Positions 21,026 through 32,325 of a stretch of DNA of 64,000 nt are shown here, piece after piece. The notes beneath the pieces are model-generated. The model had not been told where the DNA came from and made no database searches. It worked only from the letters and a program-made list of their open reading frames with translations. The translations under genes were made by a program, and so were the position numbers. The stretch is from Ornithodoros turicata (taxonomy: Eukaryota; Arthropoda; Arachnida; Ixodida; Argasidae), in the NCBI RefSeq assembly GCF_037126465.1, contig NC_088201.1:192040031-192104030 (forward strand), read 5' to 3'. Within the stretch, counting starts at the first letter, position 1. Every line of letters starts with the position of its first letter.

Positions 21026-21327
21026 CCGATAGGGTAGATCCTGAATATCACTGTCAATTATCATGAATTTGAGTAAAGTGAAATCGTGAAATTTGAAAAA
21101 AAGTGAGTATCGGCACGCTCGTCATGTTGGTGGCGTAAAAAATTTACCTTTACTTGGCAAATTGCCGAGTTCACTTCGCAAAAATTTACGTAATTAAACT
21201 TAGATTACATGACATGCACATCAGGAGGTGGCAAGAACCTAGTAAGAACAAATGCCGTTGACCACATGATTCTAGGTGGCGTAGTTTTTCATTATAATTC
21301 AATGACACCTTTTCTGGGACACCCTGT
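21021..21327 (+). mobile_element. repeat family T, copy 1 (ends CTGGGACACCCTG)
   Basis: Starts TTTTTCCCGATAGGGTAG and ends TTTTCTGGGACACCCTG. Interior landmarks TATCAATTATCATGAAT-like, CGGCACGCTC, CATGACATGCACATC and GTTGACCACATGATTCTAG are shared with 32027-32325 and with 31480-31725 in inverse. The end complement CAGGGTGTCCCAG is a common DNA-transposon terminus. Confidence 0.65.
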
Positions 21328-22328
21328 GCATGCATTAATACCGCATACATACACTCGTACAAACATACATATATACATACGTATGCACACATATATGTGT
21401 GTGTACAGGTGCGTATATGCAACAAAAAAGCTCCATAACATAAATCTACTCCCAATTTGACCTTTGAGTTCCGCAACATGCACTTTTAGTAAATAATCAG
21501 TGTAGAGTTAATCGCAAAGCGACAACCATATCCCAACAGCTCAAGAAAATCGCCGGGAAAAAAGTTGTTGGGTGGTGGAGTAGGATTGAACAGCTGGGAA
21601 TGAACGGTACTGAATTGTTTGTAATTTATTTAAACAAACCTGGAGGCTGACAATTGCTGCAACGATTGTCTAGCAGTCCATATATCCCTGACGAGAGCCC
21701 CGGCGTTTACCCCGCGAGTGGCGTTTATTTTTTCGCTTCCTTTTTTTTTTTTTTTTTTTTCTGTTTGCATAGCAGACGAAACACGGTAGAATATCATAGA
21801 TGGCTCTGTGTAACCACTATATAGTTCACCGACAAGCGCGGAAATCGAACGACATACCAGTCCTCCGCATCCCAAGCTGAGAGCAGTCGTGTGGGCTAAT
21901 GCAAGCACCAGCGGCTTCTTCGGAGACATGATCCTTCCCTGTCACTGAGAGCAAGTCGCTGTGAGCGCCGTCGTTATCGCTAGTGGAGTAATAGAGTTCG
22001 GTCTTATTACGTGTGGTCAAAAGATGTACTCGGCGAGCCTTGATCTTCCTCAGGCCTCTTTATTTCTTGATTAGATTGCGCCCAGCCGGCCATAATGAGG
22101 TGGCAACGGCACGCACATGTGAGATAGGGAGAACGGACGACAGGCTGTGTGTCACACAGTAGGGGTTTTAGAGAAATTCAATCAGCAGCGATTTATCCAG
22201 AATAGCAAGCGCGGTAAGGGGTATTGCAAACAAATTGTGGATATCGATAGATTGATTGATAGCACAACGGTAAATCTGGAGATGTGAGTGCAGACAAAGA
22301 CGCGACAGGACACTTTAGTGTAGTTGTA
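21328..22328. other. No gene recognised
   Basis: A second ACATACATATATAC microsatellite lies at 21345-21410 and a T-run at 21739-21760. Rest unassigned. Confidence 0.35.
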
Positions 22329-23953
22329 CAGGTTGGGACAAAGGTTTACGGAACACGCGAGCAGCGTACTTTCGCTTCGGTGCGATACCGTAGCGGCCGC
22401 CGGAAGCGGGTGAGTTCACGGTTTCGAAGGGGTGGAAAGGCGCGTAGCTAGCAGGACACAGCGGTAGCTTCCACTTCCCAGGCATACCCAAGTGACACAG
22501 GAACTACCACAGCAGGGGAATGAACGTGTAGTGTATGTGTATTGTTGGGAAAAACTCACGTGACCTCTGACGTCGGGCCAATCGTTGGGCCTCGGTAGAG
22601 TAGTTTTTTGCTTTGTTTTATTTTGTCTCCCTGGGTGACGTGTGACGTAAAGCGACGCTGCCGAGGCGTTCTTTTTTCCTTTCCCCTCTGTTCTCTCCCA
22701 CGCTTTGGCGGTTCTGGAAGTTCTGGATTTTCGTTCGCATCCAGTGAAATAAATAAAACGCGGAAGCGCTGGCTCTTTTGGTTGCACAAGGTGCTTTATT
22801 TTTCGGGATTGGTATTTTCATATCACACATATGCAGTCTTCTGTATCTGCGCCAAACGCGAACTTGATATGAACATTGTTTCTGAAGTTCGAGTAATATG
22901 CCGAAACAACTTCGCATTCAGTGTTAGCTGATGTCTCACGTGCAAGATTTCACATTAGATCAGTAAATTCACTGCACACGCACACACATTCACAAATCCA
23001 GCATGACAGGAAACATGTCCATATCCCTTTGCTGCTTGTGTGGTGTCACATGTCAAGGCTGTCCCGTCACAAAGGAACCTGTGCAGCTGCTAAGCCGAAA
23101 GATATTGTTCCAACCACTCAGAGTGGCTTATCCATTCCACTGCATCCATGCAGATGCTTTTCTGAAGCAGATATGAGTTGAGCAGTACCTAGTTGATACC
23201 TGAGTAAGGAGGACCAGAACAGGGATCAGAAAACGTGAAAACTAAAAATTCTACCGGCCGAAATGTTGCGTATATGCCACAGGTGTGGTTCTATGCTATG
23301 CTACGCTAAGCGGCAGAATGGAATAGGAACTGACTTACCTGCTATCGAGTGGAAAAACACAGTATTGATCCTTCTTGAATCGTTGTCGCACCAATCAAGC
23401 GAAGCAGACCTGCCTTCCACTTATCAATCACTGAATTTACTTGCAGAAGAATCGAACAGGATTCGAGTATTTCAGAGTCGCTATTGACGGGCACTAAAAA
23501 CCATCCAAAGTGGTACCGGCAAAGATGCTTTGCGTGCGTCCCTGCTGCACCATATTTCGAAACTTTACGGCGAGCTGCTCCGGCACCTCAGACACGGCGG
23601 TGCCGGCTTACGCGCGCCACGAAAAGGTTATAATTTCAAACCGACCAATGAGCGCTCGCATACCGTGGGAGCGGCCGCAGGAGCTAATGGAATGCTCTCG
23701 GTAGAGAACTCGCGCTTCGACGTAAAAATTTTGACGTTTCATGACGTTTGATGACGCGAAAGGCTCGCAGCGCCTCACTTTAGTCCGCAAAGGAACTCGC
23801 GAGTTTCATCCCCTTGACCACAGTGTGTCGATAAGAGCGCACCCTTCCACCCCTCCGAAACAGTGTACTCACCCTCTTCCGTCGGCCGCTAGTGTGTCGC
23901 ACCGAAGGAAAAGTACGACGCTCGCGTGTTCCGTAAACTTTTGTCCCAACCTG
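22329..23953. mobile_element. Tc1/mariner-type non-autonomous element with about 125-bp TIRs
   Basis: Termini CAGGTTGGGACAAAGGTTTA and its complement at the far end are flanked by TA on both sides (22327-22328, 23954-23955). The inverted repeats continue inward: ACGGAACACGCGAGC, GGTGCGA, GCGGCCG, GGGTGAGT and GAGGGGTGGAA blocks all appear in complement, about 125 bp per arm. No transposase ORF was recognised in the 1.6 kb interior, so it is probably mobilised in trans. TA duplication is typical of the Tc1/mariner group but not exclusive to it. Confidence 0.8.
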
Positions 23954-24959
23954 TAACAGCTTTATTATCATTGCCGACATGCGGGGGGTGCATAGGGAAG
24001 AAAGGGAAGAGGGTATTGACAAATGCCTTAACGGGTGCAGGGAGGTCGAGGTAGAGTACATCACTGAGCTGAGGATGGGTGAGTGGATAAAAGCATTGAA
24101 CAGATCACATATATGAGTCACATTATCACTAATGCTAACCGCTGCTAAGGATGTTTTCGACAGAGCCTCCGGCCGGCTTGCTCTCCGCTGACGTTGCCAT
24201 AGACCACATTAACTCGACCCAAACAACAAAACGCCAGTTGCATTTGGCAGTTAGGGGGCGAATTCACATGCAACAGAAACAGAAGCCGTTGCACGACGAC
24301 CGCTCCCTTGTAGGGTTTGTCGGACCTGAACCAACACGGCGGCTATCTTCGCAGATAAATTGATGTCGGGTTTGACGGGGATTTCCTTCCAGGCAGATCC
24401 TGCAGCGGTCGATCCTTCGGCTGCGGCTTCGCTTGAAGACAGCATGCATTAACTGCCCCCGTCTTGTGCATGGCGATACCTTTTGGTGGATCCGGGCGCC
24501 GGGGCTCTCTTCGTCCCACACTCTTCCCCTCCATCATCAACCTTTCATCCAATCAAATGTCCCTATGTCGTCGCGCTCTGACCTCTATCGGGTACATCAA
24601 GCCCTGGTATTGGAGGCATTGCGGTGCAGCTTAGCCATCGTACATGCTCTTAGTCTAAGCCAAGAATGGGAAAATTCAATACCTAGGCCCGTAGCTTCCG
24701 CGTCTGTTCGGGAGTCCCCATGACAACGGTGGCGTACTCCGGCCTGGCAGAGGCGCCAGTTGACATTCTACGGGACGGACATACACTTCTCGTTTATGCA
24801 CGCTACCTTATACACGGCACCCACTCCACTATTTTCGTCGCATTCATGAGGACTGCCCGGCATCTGCTTTTGGCAGTCTCATTGTCCGCTTGAAAGGGAG
24901 CATACCTCCCACAGCGTCCACGCCGTCTTATGCGCCGGCGATGTCAGCACTTGGAGGAC
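23954..24959. other. No gene recognised
   Basis: Several frames under 100 codons without recognisable domains. Confidence 0.3.
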
Positions 24960-24967
24960 CCCATATT

Positions 24968-25427
24968 TAGGGAGTAACTTTTTCGGGTTAAACCCGATTC
25001 CGCCCGGTTATTCCCCCCCCCCCGAACTGACCTCCGACCAATTCGGGTTAAACCCGATTTCTCCCCGAATTCCAGTCGCTATGAAATCCTCAAGTGACGT
25101 TTCCACTGAAGACGAACAAAGGTCGTCACGTGTAACACATGTAAAAATGGGTCACTTACTTTCCAAGCAATACACCCAATGTGTCAACACTGTCTATGTC
25201 TTCGGGGATTACCGCTGGAAGGTCACGATCTCGCAAAAACAACAACAAAACAAAAAAGAGAGATTAGGAAAGGACTTAATAGACAAGAGGAGAAACAAAA
25301 AGACCCAATAACACCTGAAGGCACAATTATCGCCCGATTTCTCCAAGAATTACAGATTTTAAAATAGCGCCTGATTTTTACCCCCCGAATCTGAGAAAGG
25401 CATTTAACCCGAAAAAGTCACTCCCTA
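24968..25427. mobile_element. hAT-type MITE (460 bp) with exact 8-bp TSD
   Basis: Termini TAGGGAGTAACTTTTTCGGG and CCCGAAAAAGTCACTCCCTA are inverted repeats with one mismatch. They are flanked by CCCATATT at 24960-24967 and 25428-25435. Eight-base duplication is the hAT signature. Inside, CGGGTTAAACCCGATT is repeated. No coding capacity. Confidence 0.85.
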
Positions 25428-25632
25428 CCCATATTTTATCTAGCATACACGGTCTTCTGTGAAAATACGACGTTGCAACTACAGTGGTGGCCCGTCAACT
25501 CAGAGTGGAACGGCTCACCGACAGCTCACCGGCAAAGTCGCCAAATCTACTACAATGGCTCAGTGACGCCTGATAGATGGGCTTTCAAAATCCCCTACAC
25601 AGTGCCATCTTTTGTTTTTTTGTTTTTTTATT

Positions 25633-25884
25633 CTGTGTTAGCGCCGCGAAGCAATTTGGCTCTGAGCGGCGTACACATGCGGACAGATGGAGAAAGGACA
25701 GCAGGAGGAGTGCGGGGCAGGGGTATTAGTACGTGTCCGGGGCCGACTTCAAGGGGAACTGTGCCGACATTCCTCTAGACAATCCTCGAAAAATATAGGG
25801 AAAACCTGAAACAGCACAGCCAGTAGTAGGATTCGAACCCACCACCTCCCAGTCTTCAGCACGACCTTGGCTACAACCAACGAC
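25633..25884 (-). repeat. tRNA-derived SINE, interrupted by a hAT
   Basis: Reversed body (TTAGCGCCGCGAAGC, GGCGTACA, GGACAGATGGAGA, GCCGACTTCA, GAACTGTGCCGACAT) ends in a B-box complement GGATTCGAACCC at 25830-25841. The tRNA-like head is cut at 25884 by the hAT element at 25885-26634. Confidence 0.85.
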
Positions 25885-26634
25885 CAGACTTGTGCGTATC
25901 GCATTACTAGTAATTGCGTTACTTGTAATCAATTACATTTTTGAGTAATTTTTTTAGCAATCAGTTACTTCACTGTCAAAGTAATTTTTCGAGTAATTAA
26001 TTACTTTTCGGAGTAATCGATTAATCAGTAATTGATTACTTTTCCCGCAGAGATTAACTTATCCTTCAGGTGTTCTGCCCCAGGTCAATCCCCTCGTGCT
26101 GTCAGCCAGCCTTTGTTGGGCCGTTGCACTATAGCAAGCGGAGGTCATTGTAATAAAATTCTGGAATTTCAGGATCTCTCTCCCTAATCTCTTCCTACAC
26201 CTGTGTGGTGGTACCTAGAGTCACTAAATAAGTGACTCTAGTGGAGCTTATTTAGTGACTCTAGTGGTACCTGTAGCTTTGGAAGTTTAGTGAGTCATGG
26301 GGAAGTTCCACGCAATGTTCTTCCACAATCGGGTCAACGTCTTCCAGTGCGATGAATACAATAGACGTACAGATCTACTTGTCCTAGGCGTTTTTTTTTT
26401 TTTTGTTATTGTACTGCTGTTGGGCCTTTTTTTTCTTTTTTTTTTCTGGGGCACACAAAGATGAGTACAATTTGCGTGAATGCAGAGTAACGACTGGAGT
26501 AACGCGTTACTTTTCTACTCATTACTGAATTACATTTGGAGTTGAGTAATTGGTAACGGTAATCAATTCCTTTTTCCGTACAAGTAACGGTAACGGTAAT
26601 CAATTACTTTTTTCGAGTAACGGGCACAAGTCTG
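25885..26634. mobile_element. hAT-type non-autonomous element (750 bp)
   Basis: Terminal inverted repeats CAGACTTGTGC and GCACAAGTCTG. Flanks CCAACGAC (25877-25884) and CCAACGAG (26635-26642) are an 8-bp duplication with one change. Subterminal regions are packed with GTAATTGATTAC/GTAACGG-like words at both ends. It contains the 48-bp element at 26216-26263 and is itself inside a SINE. Confidence 0.85.
26216..26263. mobile_element. 48-bp micro-hAT remnant with exact 8-bp TSD
   Basis: Starts TAGAGTCACTAAATA and ends TATTTAGTGACTCTA, the same termini as the 312-315 bp elements at 55117 and 57892. Flanked by GTGGTACC on both sides (26208-26215, 26264-26271). Only 18 bp lie between the termini and these include a second GTGACTCTA. 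Confidence 0.9.
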
Positions 26635-26642
26635 CCAACGAG

Positions 26643-27610
26643 CGAGTTAACCTGCACGTCCATGCCTCTGGTGTGTCCTCCTATGCGTCCCTTTACAGTG
26701 TCCCCTACTATCCTACAGTGTCCCTCTATACAGTGCGCCCTTGGCATGGCATATCGACCGCAAAAAAAAATATATATATATATATTCTCGTGTAAATAGA
26801 AAAATGCCTTATATATTTACATTGTCTATTTCGAGCCTCCCTTTACCTTACCTGTCCATACCATTTGACTGCTGTCTGTGGAGAGCTCCATTCACTAAAC
26901 TGGCCGAGCAAAACGTCCAGCTCTCACAAAAGCGTCCCGCTTAGCATTTCATGCAGCAAAATCCACTCGGCAGACACCATTCAAGACATGCTTTCTGTTG
27001 TTGTATTAGTTGTTGTCACTAAGCACGAATTTTTCTAGCTTGCCTCCTTGTATGCAATGTGGCGTTGAAAACAAATTCATACATGTAAGAAATTGTGGCG
27101 CAACTTGAACCATTTTGATGGATGAAAAGTAAGAACTGAAAAAAGAACCGACTACTGGCACTTAGCCTGGAAGAAATTACTGTGGCGGATCTGATTACTC
27201 CTTAATGAATACGTCCTGAATACCGCAACGAATTGCTTGCGAGAGAGTCTCTAGTGTCATATCGGTGTGCACGTTCTGAGGCCTTCATGAAAGTCTTTGC
27301 GTGTTTGTCTAGAATCTTTGAGTAATTGGCGTTGAACTGTGCGAAGCTTTTCTTTCAGACTGAGCTCGTGACATTCCGTCCTGCAACTACACGCAGGGAA
27401 CTCTGGGAAATTTCGAATTATTCGTAGCAACAGGTGTTCGTTTGTGATTTATTTAAGGTAATACCTTGTCAACTCGTGTCTATGCTGCGCTGATTAGTTC
27501 TCAATAACAAAGAACTGCTTACACTGCACATATCATCAGGTTAATGTAACAAATTTTCTTTATATAACAAATTAAAATTCCCAAACCTGGGTGCAGAGAG
27601 ACACTTATTG
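26643..27610. other. No gene recognised
   Basis: AT-rich. A (TA)n run lies at 26769-26784. No exon or element borders seen. Confidence 0.3.
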
Positions 27611-27621
27611 GGATCCAGATT

Positions 27622-27875
27622 TTTTTTTTTTGTTTGATTGGGTGTTAGCGCCGCGAAGCAACTGTGGCTATGAGCGACGTACAGATGTGGACAGACGGAG
27701 AGGGGATAGCAGGAAGGAGTGGGGGACAGTGGGGTTAGTATGCGTCCTGTGCCGACTTCAGGGGGAACTGTACCGACATTCGTCTGGAAAGTCTTCGGAA
27801 AACCCAGGGAAAAACCTCAGACAGCACAGCCGGCGGTAGGATTCGAACCCACCACCTCGCAGTCTTCAGCACGAC
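27622..27875 (-). repeat. full tRNA-SINE with 11-bp TSD
   Basis: Flanked by GGATCCAGATT at 27611-27621 and 27876-27886. The T-run beside the left duplication is the A-tail on the minus strand. B-box complement GGATTCGAACCC at 27839-27850. This fixes the retroposed unit at 254 bp. Confidence 0.92.
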
Positions 27876-27989
27876 GGATCCAGATTAATATGGAATCATC
27901 TGCGAGCTTGCATTGTAATGAAGGACACACCGTTTTTTCGTACCTTCATATTTTGTCGACTTTACGAACGCATCCTTAACTTTCTTTCT

Positions 27990-28300
27990 TTCTTTTTTTT
28001 TGTTGCGTGTTAGCGCCGCGAAGCAACTGTGGCTATGAGCGGCGTACAGACGTGGACAGATGGAGAGAAGACAGCAGGGAAGCGAGAGGAAAAGGGGGTT
28101 AGTATGCGTCCTGGGTCAACTTCAGGGGGAACTGTGCCGACATTCGTTTTGAAAGTCTTCGGGAAAACGTCTCCTCAGACGCCTTATGACAACTGTCAGC
28201 ACATTTCCCTGTGAAGTCGGCCCAGGACACACGATCGTCCCTCCCACTTCGATAGCTGCGTAACATTGCCGGCCTGAGCACGGCCGACGACGGCAAGCGG
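27990..28300. repeat. two SINE pieces joined head to head
   Basis: 27995-28165 is the SINE body in minus orientation (GTTAGCGCCGCGAAGC... TGTGCCGACATTCG). From about 28166 the sequence switches to plus orientation (CCTCAGACGCC, GTCAGCACA, CCCTGTGAAGTCGGCCCAGG). Both tRNA heads are missing. Confidence 0.7.
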
Positions 28301-28689
28301 TTCCATCGCGACCATCAACTGATGAACCCTGTTCGTCGTACATTACTCTCAAAGTAACGACAATGTTTGTTCCCTGTGAAGAAATATTTGCACCATAGTG
28401 CCCTTTAATTAATTACATAAAATTAAAATTCCATCCCATACTCTACGCCCAAAACTTCGCAGACCTTTTGAAACGAAGAAAGTCCCCTACTTTTTTTTAA
28501 TGCTCGTTGTACGCTAGAAGACACCTTATTGTGCGCGCACGTTGCACTGATATGGCGAGTTCGGGGGGGGGGGGGGGGTCATTTCATGTCACCATGTCAC
28601 CATGTCCGTCACCACTGCGCTCCTCCGCTTTCTCAGCGCTTCGAACCTTGTCAACGCCTTGATTGTGTGATCGTGTGCGTGATTTTTCA

Positions 28690-28842
28690 GTTTTAGTTTT
28701 GTGTTCTTCATTTCCTTTTCTCCCCTTTCCCCCCTCCTCCTCCTATTCTTTCTCCTTTTCTTTTCATTCATTCTTTTCTTTTCTTGTTTTCCTCGTCCAT
28801 TTCTTTTCTCTTCTTCTTTTTCTTCTCCTTTTTCCTTTTTTT
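28690..28842 (+). repeat. 150-nt pyrimidine-rich tract
   Basis: Almost only C and T on the plus strand, in irregular TTCTTTTC/CCTCCTCC words, leading directly into the retroelement tail at 28843. Confidence 0.8.
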
Positions 28843-28919
28843 GGCATAGCAAGCCGACCTCCGTCTGGCTGACCTTTCATTTCTTTTTTCTTAATAAACA
28901 TATCCCCCCCCCTCCCCCG
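28840..28919 (+). repeat. retroelement 3' end (ATAGCAAGCCG type), copy 2
   Basis: GCATAGCAAGCCGACCTCCG then TCTGGCTGACCTTTC, T/C tract, TTAATAAACATATC and poly-C, in the same order as 14936-15030. Confidence 0.65.
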
Positions 28920-29924
28920 GCGGCTTCGAATCGAAATCGGATCGGAAAAAGTGCTAGCTGGCAAATGCCTGACGCTCGAAAAGTGCTACGCGAACATGCC
29001 AGATCTGGCAAAACTGGCAAGAACAGGTGGGATACGACAAAAGCACCGACATCATTTCGTACCAACAAAAGTTGGTACGAAATGACCACCCGAATTGGCC
29101 AGTAGAGACAGTACTATCCTTGTGGTTGCGCTAGGACAGCTAAGTGCCCGTGCGTGTGTTGCCAGAGCAGACGCAATATCCGCTCAGCTTGAGAGAACGC
29201 AGTGAAGGATGACGTTAGATTCTTCTCCTTTTCCAACACAGTGTCCTTGATCTTACACTTTCACCATATCCTAACTTCGTCGTCGATATCCGGAATCCTC
29301 GTCACGATGTTGACGTGCATGACATCAGGACCTGCAAAGAAATGTGCCACAAGAATGATTGGCACTCTTGGGGCACTGTGCCAAACTCGTTCAAAAAGCC
29401 GCAGCTTCATTGGGTCACCGCTGCCGGTGCATTTTTATTATTATTTACATTATTATGTTCTCTGTAGTGGTTAAACTACCACAAACACAATCTGGCGATC
29501 ACATAGCGGTGCCACTGACACGTGTCCCTATAAAGCCATAGACGGATATACATTGTGGTCGATCCTGCTTACGATATCAGAGGAGTGATACGTACATTCT
29601 GTGTCACAGATGTCGGGATAGACAACTGCAAAGTACAGTGTAGTCAGTCAGTAGAACAGGTACGGTGGAGTCCAAAACATCCTTCGGAGTCTCAAGGGCT
29701 TACCTTCATTGAAGCTATAGGTATCTGGAAAAGGAACTAGAGAGAGAAAAAACGAGCTCAGGAACGAAGTGCACTTTCTGTCTTGTTAACCTAAGTCAGC
29801 TAACCTAAGTCAGCTTGTTGTCAGCTAACCCCTGAGTATCAGCTGTAGTAGAGTAAATGTGTTGTATATGCAATATCTATGATTCGAACAGAGGAGTAGA
29901 AGGCAAGCGAGCTGGTGTAGATTA
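28920..29924. other. No gene recognised; one perfect short hairpin
   Basis: 29049-29082 is a 15-bp perfect inverted repeat (TCATTTCGTACCAAC) around an AAAA loop. Otherwise unassigned. Confidence 0.4.
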
Positions 29925-30091
29925 CTTGAAGTTGACGATAACATTTCCTTGAGAATGACGAAGCGACAAAAATACGACATGAACGGACAACCCAAAGCAG
30001 AAACGTCTGACTATGCTGGTTTGCGTGTACCATTCCTGTCGTCTTTTCGTGTGGTTCGTGATCTTCAAGGAAATGTTATCGTCAACTTCAA
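29925..30091. repeat. foldback repeat (28-bp near-perfect outer arms)
   Basis: CTTGAAGTTGACGATAACAT at 29925 is answered by its complement at 30072-30091, continuing through TTCCTTGA. Weaker pairing (GACGAAGCGACAAAA with TTTTCGTGTGGTTCGTG) continues inward, so the whole could fold as one stem. Confidence 0.7.
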
Positions 30092-30124
30092 ACAATATCT
30101 GTACTTCGGGACAGGTCTGCCCCT

Positions 30125-30533
30125 GAAGTACGCCTCGATCGGGATCCCCCGGCCCACTCCACCCTTTGCTGTGTGCGAATGTCTTTATCGGTTTAGCCTA
30201 GTATGGAATGGTCTGTGGCAGTTTCCGATCAGAAAGCGAAGAATTGAACTCTTTGCGAACCTCGGTTGGTTTCTAGCTGTGGCATGTGCTCATTCCACTT
30301 CCCGAAGAACTCATCGAAAAGGGCAGCCGGGGCTCAGACTGGAGGCTCATAAGAGCACGCTGAAGGCCACTGATAGCAGCGAGATCTGTTGCGGGCACTT
30401 TGTTTCTGGTGATGTATCTCATTCATTTGTATTTTCTCGAAGCTCTTGAAAATCGCATTCGTGCAAGCTGTTTTTCATTCCCACTGTGAACCTCTCAGGG
30501 GAGCCCTCAAACTATCAGGACTACGTGCCATAA
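30125..30533 (+). pseudogene. THAP-domain gene relic
   Basis: In one plus-strand frame a WQFPIRKRRIEL-like segment near 30220-30260 is followed by SSEICCGHFVSGD at about 30374-30412. The latter is the C-x2-H end of a THAP zinc-binding DNA-binding domain (typical SS-x-ICS-x-HF). After a stop at 30447, the same frame resumes with GEPSNYQDYVP at 30498-30530, resembling the D-PSHPDYVP segment that follows THAP domains in many arthropod proteins. The central Trp region is scrambled. THAP domains occur in host factors and at the N-terminus of P-type transposases; which source applies is open. Confidence 0.45.
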
Positions 30534-31479
30534 CTTCACCACTGCCACTTCAGGAAGCCAGTAAATAACAATAAAACTGTTGGATCGCGCTTTCTCAAGA
30601 AATCAGGGAAGACGGGATGAGGCAGGAGACGGGAGTGGAGACGCATCACTTGCCCTGACTGTCGAGGAACCACCAGTTTTATAATTAGCTTATGAATTGT
30701 TCTGATCGATTAGCTGATGATGATTGATCAACTGGTTATAGCTTCTGAATTGTTCTTTGGTGAAGAGACACAGGCCCCATTTAACCAGGTACACAAAAAT
30801 GTCCCCGATCTGCACAGATGGCCACAGCTCGCGGGGTTCTCGGAGAACACGTATTTCCGAACATCGTCGTCCATAACATCAGGCAACCCCTCACCTTGGA
30901 AACATTGTTTCTCCATATACCGCTGTATATATCAATATAGCGCACACCACTGACACCGTCCATGACGTTTTTCCGCGCCATTGTAGCTGCTGTACGCACG
31001 GACCGTGCTGACCAAACGCAACCGGAAACCTGTGAACACAGCACGGAGAGTGCACTGGAAGCAGGCAACCGGAAGCTCGCGTGAGAAAGCCAACCAGAGG
31101 CGGCCACGGCTTGTATGCAACGTGTCATCGAATAGACCTCTCCCTGTTTGTAAACAAACTACGTCGTAGTGTTCGGCAGCGCCGCTAGTTATGTAGAGTT
31201 GAACTACGCTGGAAGCTAGAGGCGAACAAGATCGAGCCCGAAAACCACGGTCTTGAGGGCATTACGATGGTCCTTCGAAAGTGCGCGACCTTCGGTCCTT
31301 CTTTTCTTTCAATAGGAGTACGTTCAGTAGTACAGTGTAATAGAGTAATAGGAGTACATTCAGGAGTACAGGAGTACAAATGTACATTCGTGGAAACCAG
31401 CCCTCCCATTCTGATTTTGTTTCGGTTTCAGTCAGTCTACCAATGTCATGATGACGTTTCTCGGGTAGAGGTTTATTAG
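30534..31479. other. No gene recognised
   Basis: A 115-codon minus frame at 30781-31128 has no domain I know. Tandem GGAGTACA words lie at 31313-31380. Confidence 0.3.
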
Positions 31480-31725
31480 AAGAAAAAACCTACGCCGGCT
31501 AGAATTATGCAGTCAACGGCATTTGTTCTTATTATGTTTCCGCCACTTCCTGATGTGAATGTCATGTAACGTAAGTCTTATTATGTAAATTTTTGCGAAT
31601 TGAACTTAGGAATTTGGCAAGTACACGTCACCTTTCTACCCCGCAAATGTGAAGAGCGTGCCAAATTTACTTAAAATCATGATAATTGGCAAGGATATTG
31701 GTAAGCTATCCTATCGGGGGGAAAA
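31480..31725 (-). mobile_element. repeat family T, copy 2 (inverted)
   Basis: The complement of the 21021-21327 family: CTAGAATTATGCAGTCAACG, GATGTGAATGTCATGTAACG, GAAGAGCGTGCC, CTATCCTATCGGGG. Confidence 0.65.
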
Positions 31726-32026
31726 AATAGTTGAACATCACACTTTACGGAGCACCCAGAGCAGCACAATCATTGTTTGTACGACTAAAGGACGTCGGTA
31801 ACCCAGCCCGCACCCGGATAGTAGAAAGAGAAAACACAGGCATGGCTTATCGCGCCCGGCGTCCGCCAGGATAATGCATTCCTTCCAATTCCAGGAACTG
31901 TCACGTTTTTTACTACAGCTCTGCGGGTTAGAATTACAACCTCCTTGCGTCGGACAGGCATCGATTACGCTCAAAAATCGTCGAGCGCTATCCTCTGGGT
32001 GGTCCGAGAAGCACGATATTCTGATT

Positions 32027-32325
32027 TTTTTTTCCCCGATAGGATAGCTTCTCAATATCCCTATCAATTACCATGAATATCAATATATTCGGCACGCTCT
32101 TCACATTAGGTGGGGTAAAAGGTTACCGTTACTTCGCAGATTTCCGAGCTCATTTAGCGCAAATTTCCGTAATAAAACTTGCGTAACATGACATTCACAT
32201 CTGGAGGTGACGAAAACATAAGAAGAACAATGGCGTTGACCGCATGATTCTAGCTGGCGTAGTTCTTTTTTTAATTATTATTATTGTTATAAATCAATTA
32301 GACGTTTTCTGGGACACCCTGCAGG
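32027..32325 (+). mobile_element. repeat family T, copy 3
   Basis: CCCCGATAGGATAGC at the start and TTTTCTGGGACACCCTG at the end. With copy 2 it forms a head-to-head pair around 300 bp (31726-32026). That centre has a 109-codon minus frame (31738-32067) of unknown nature. Confidence 0.7.
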
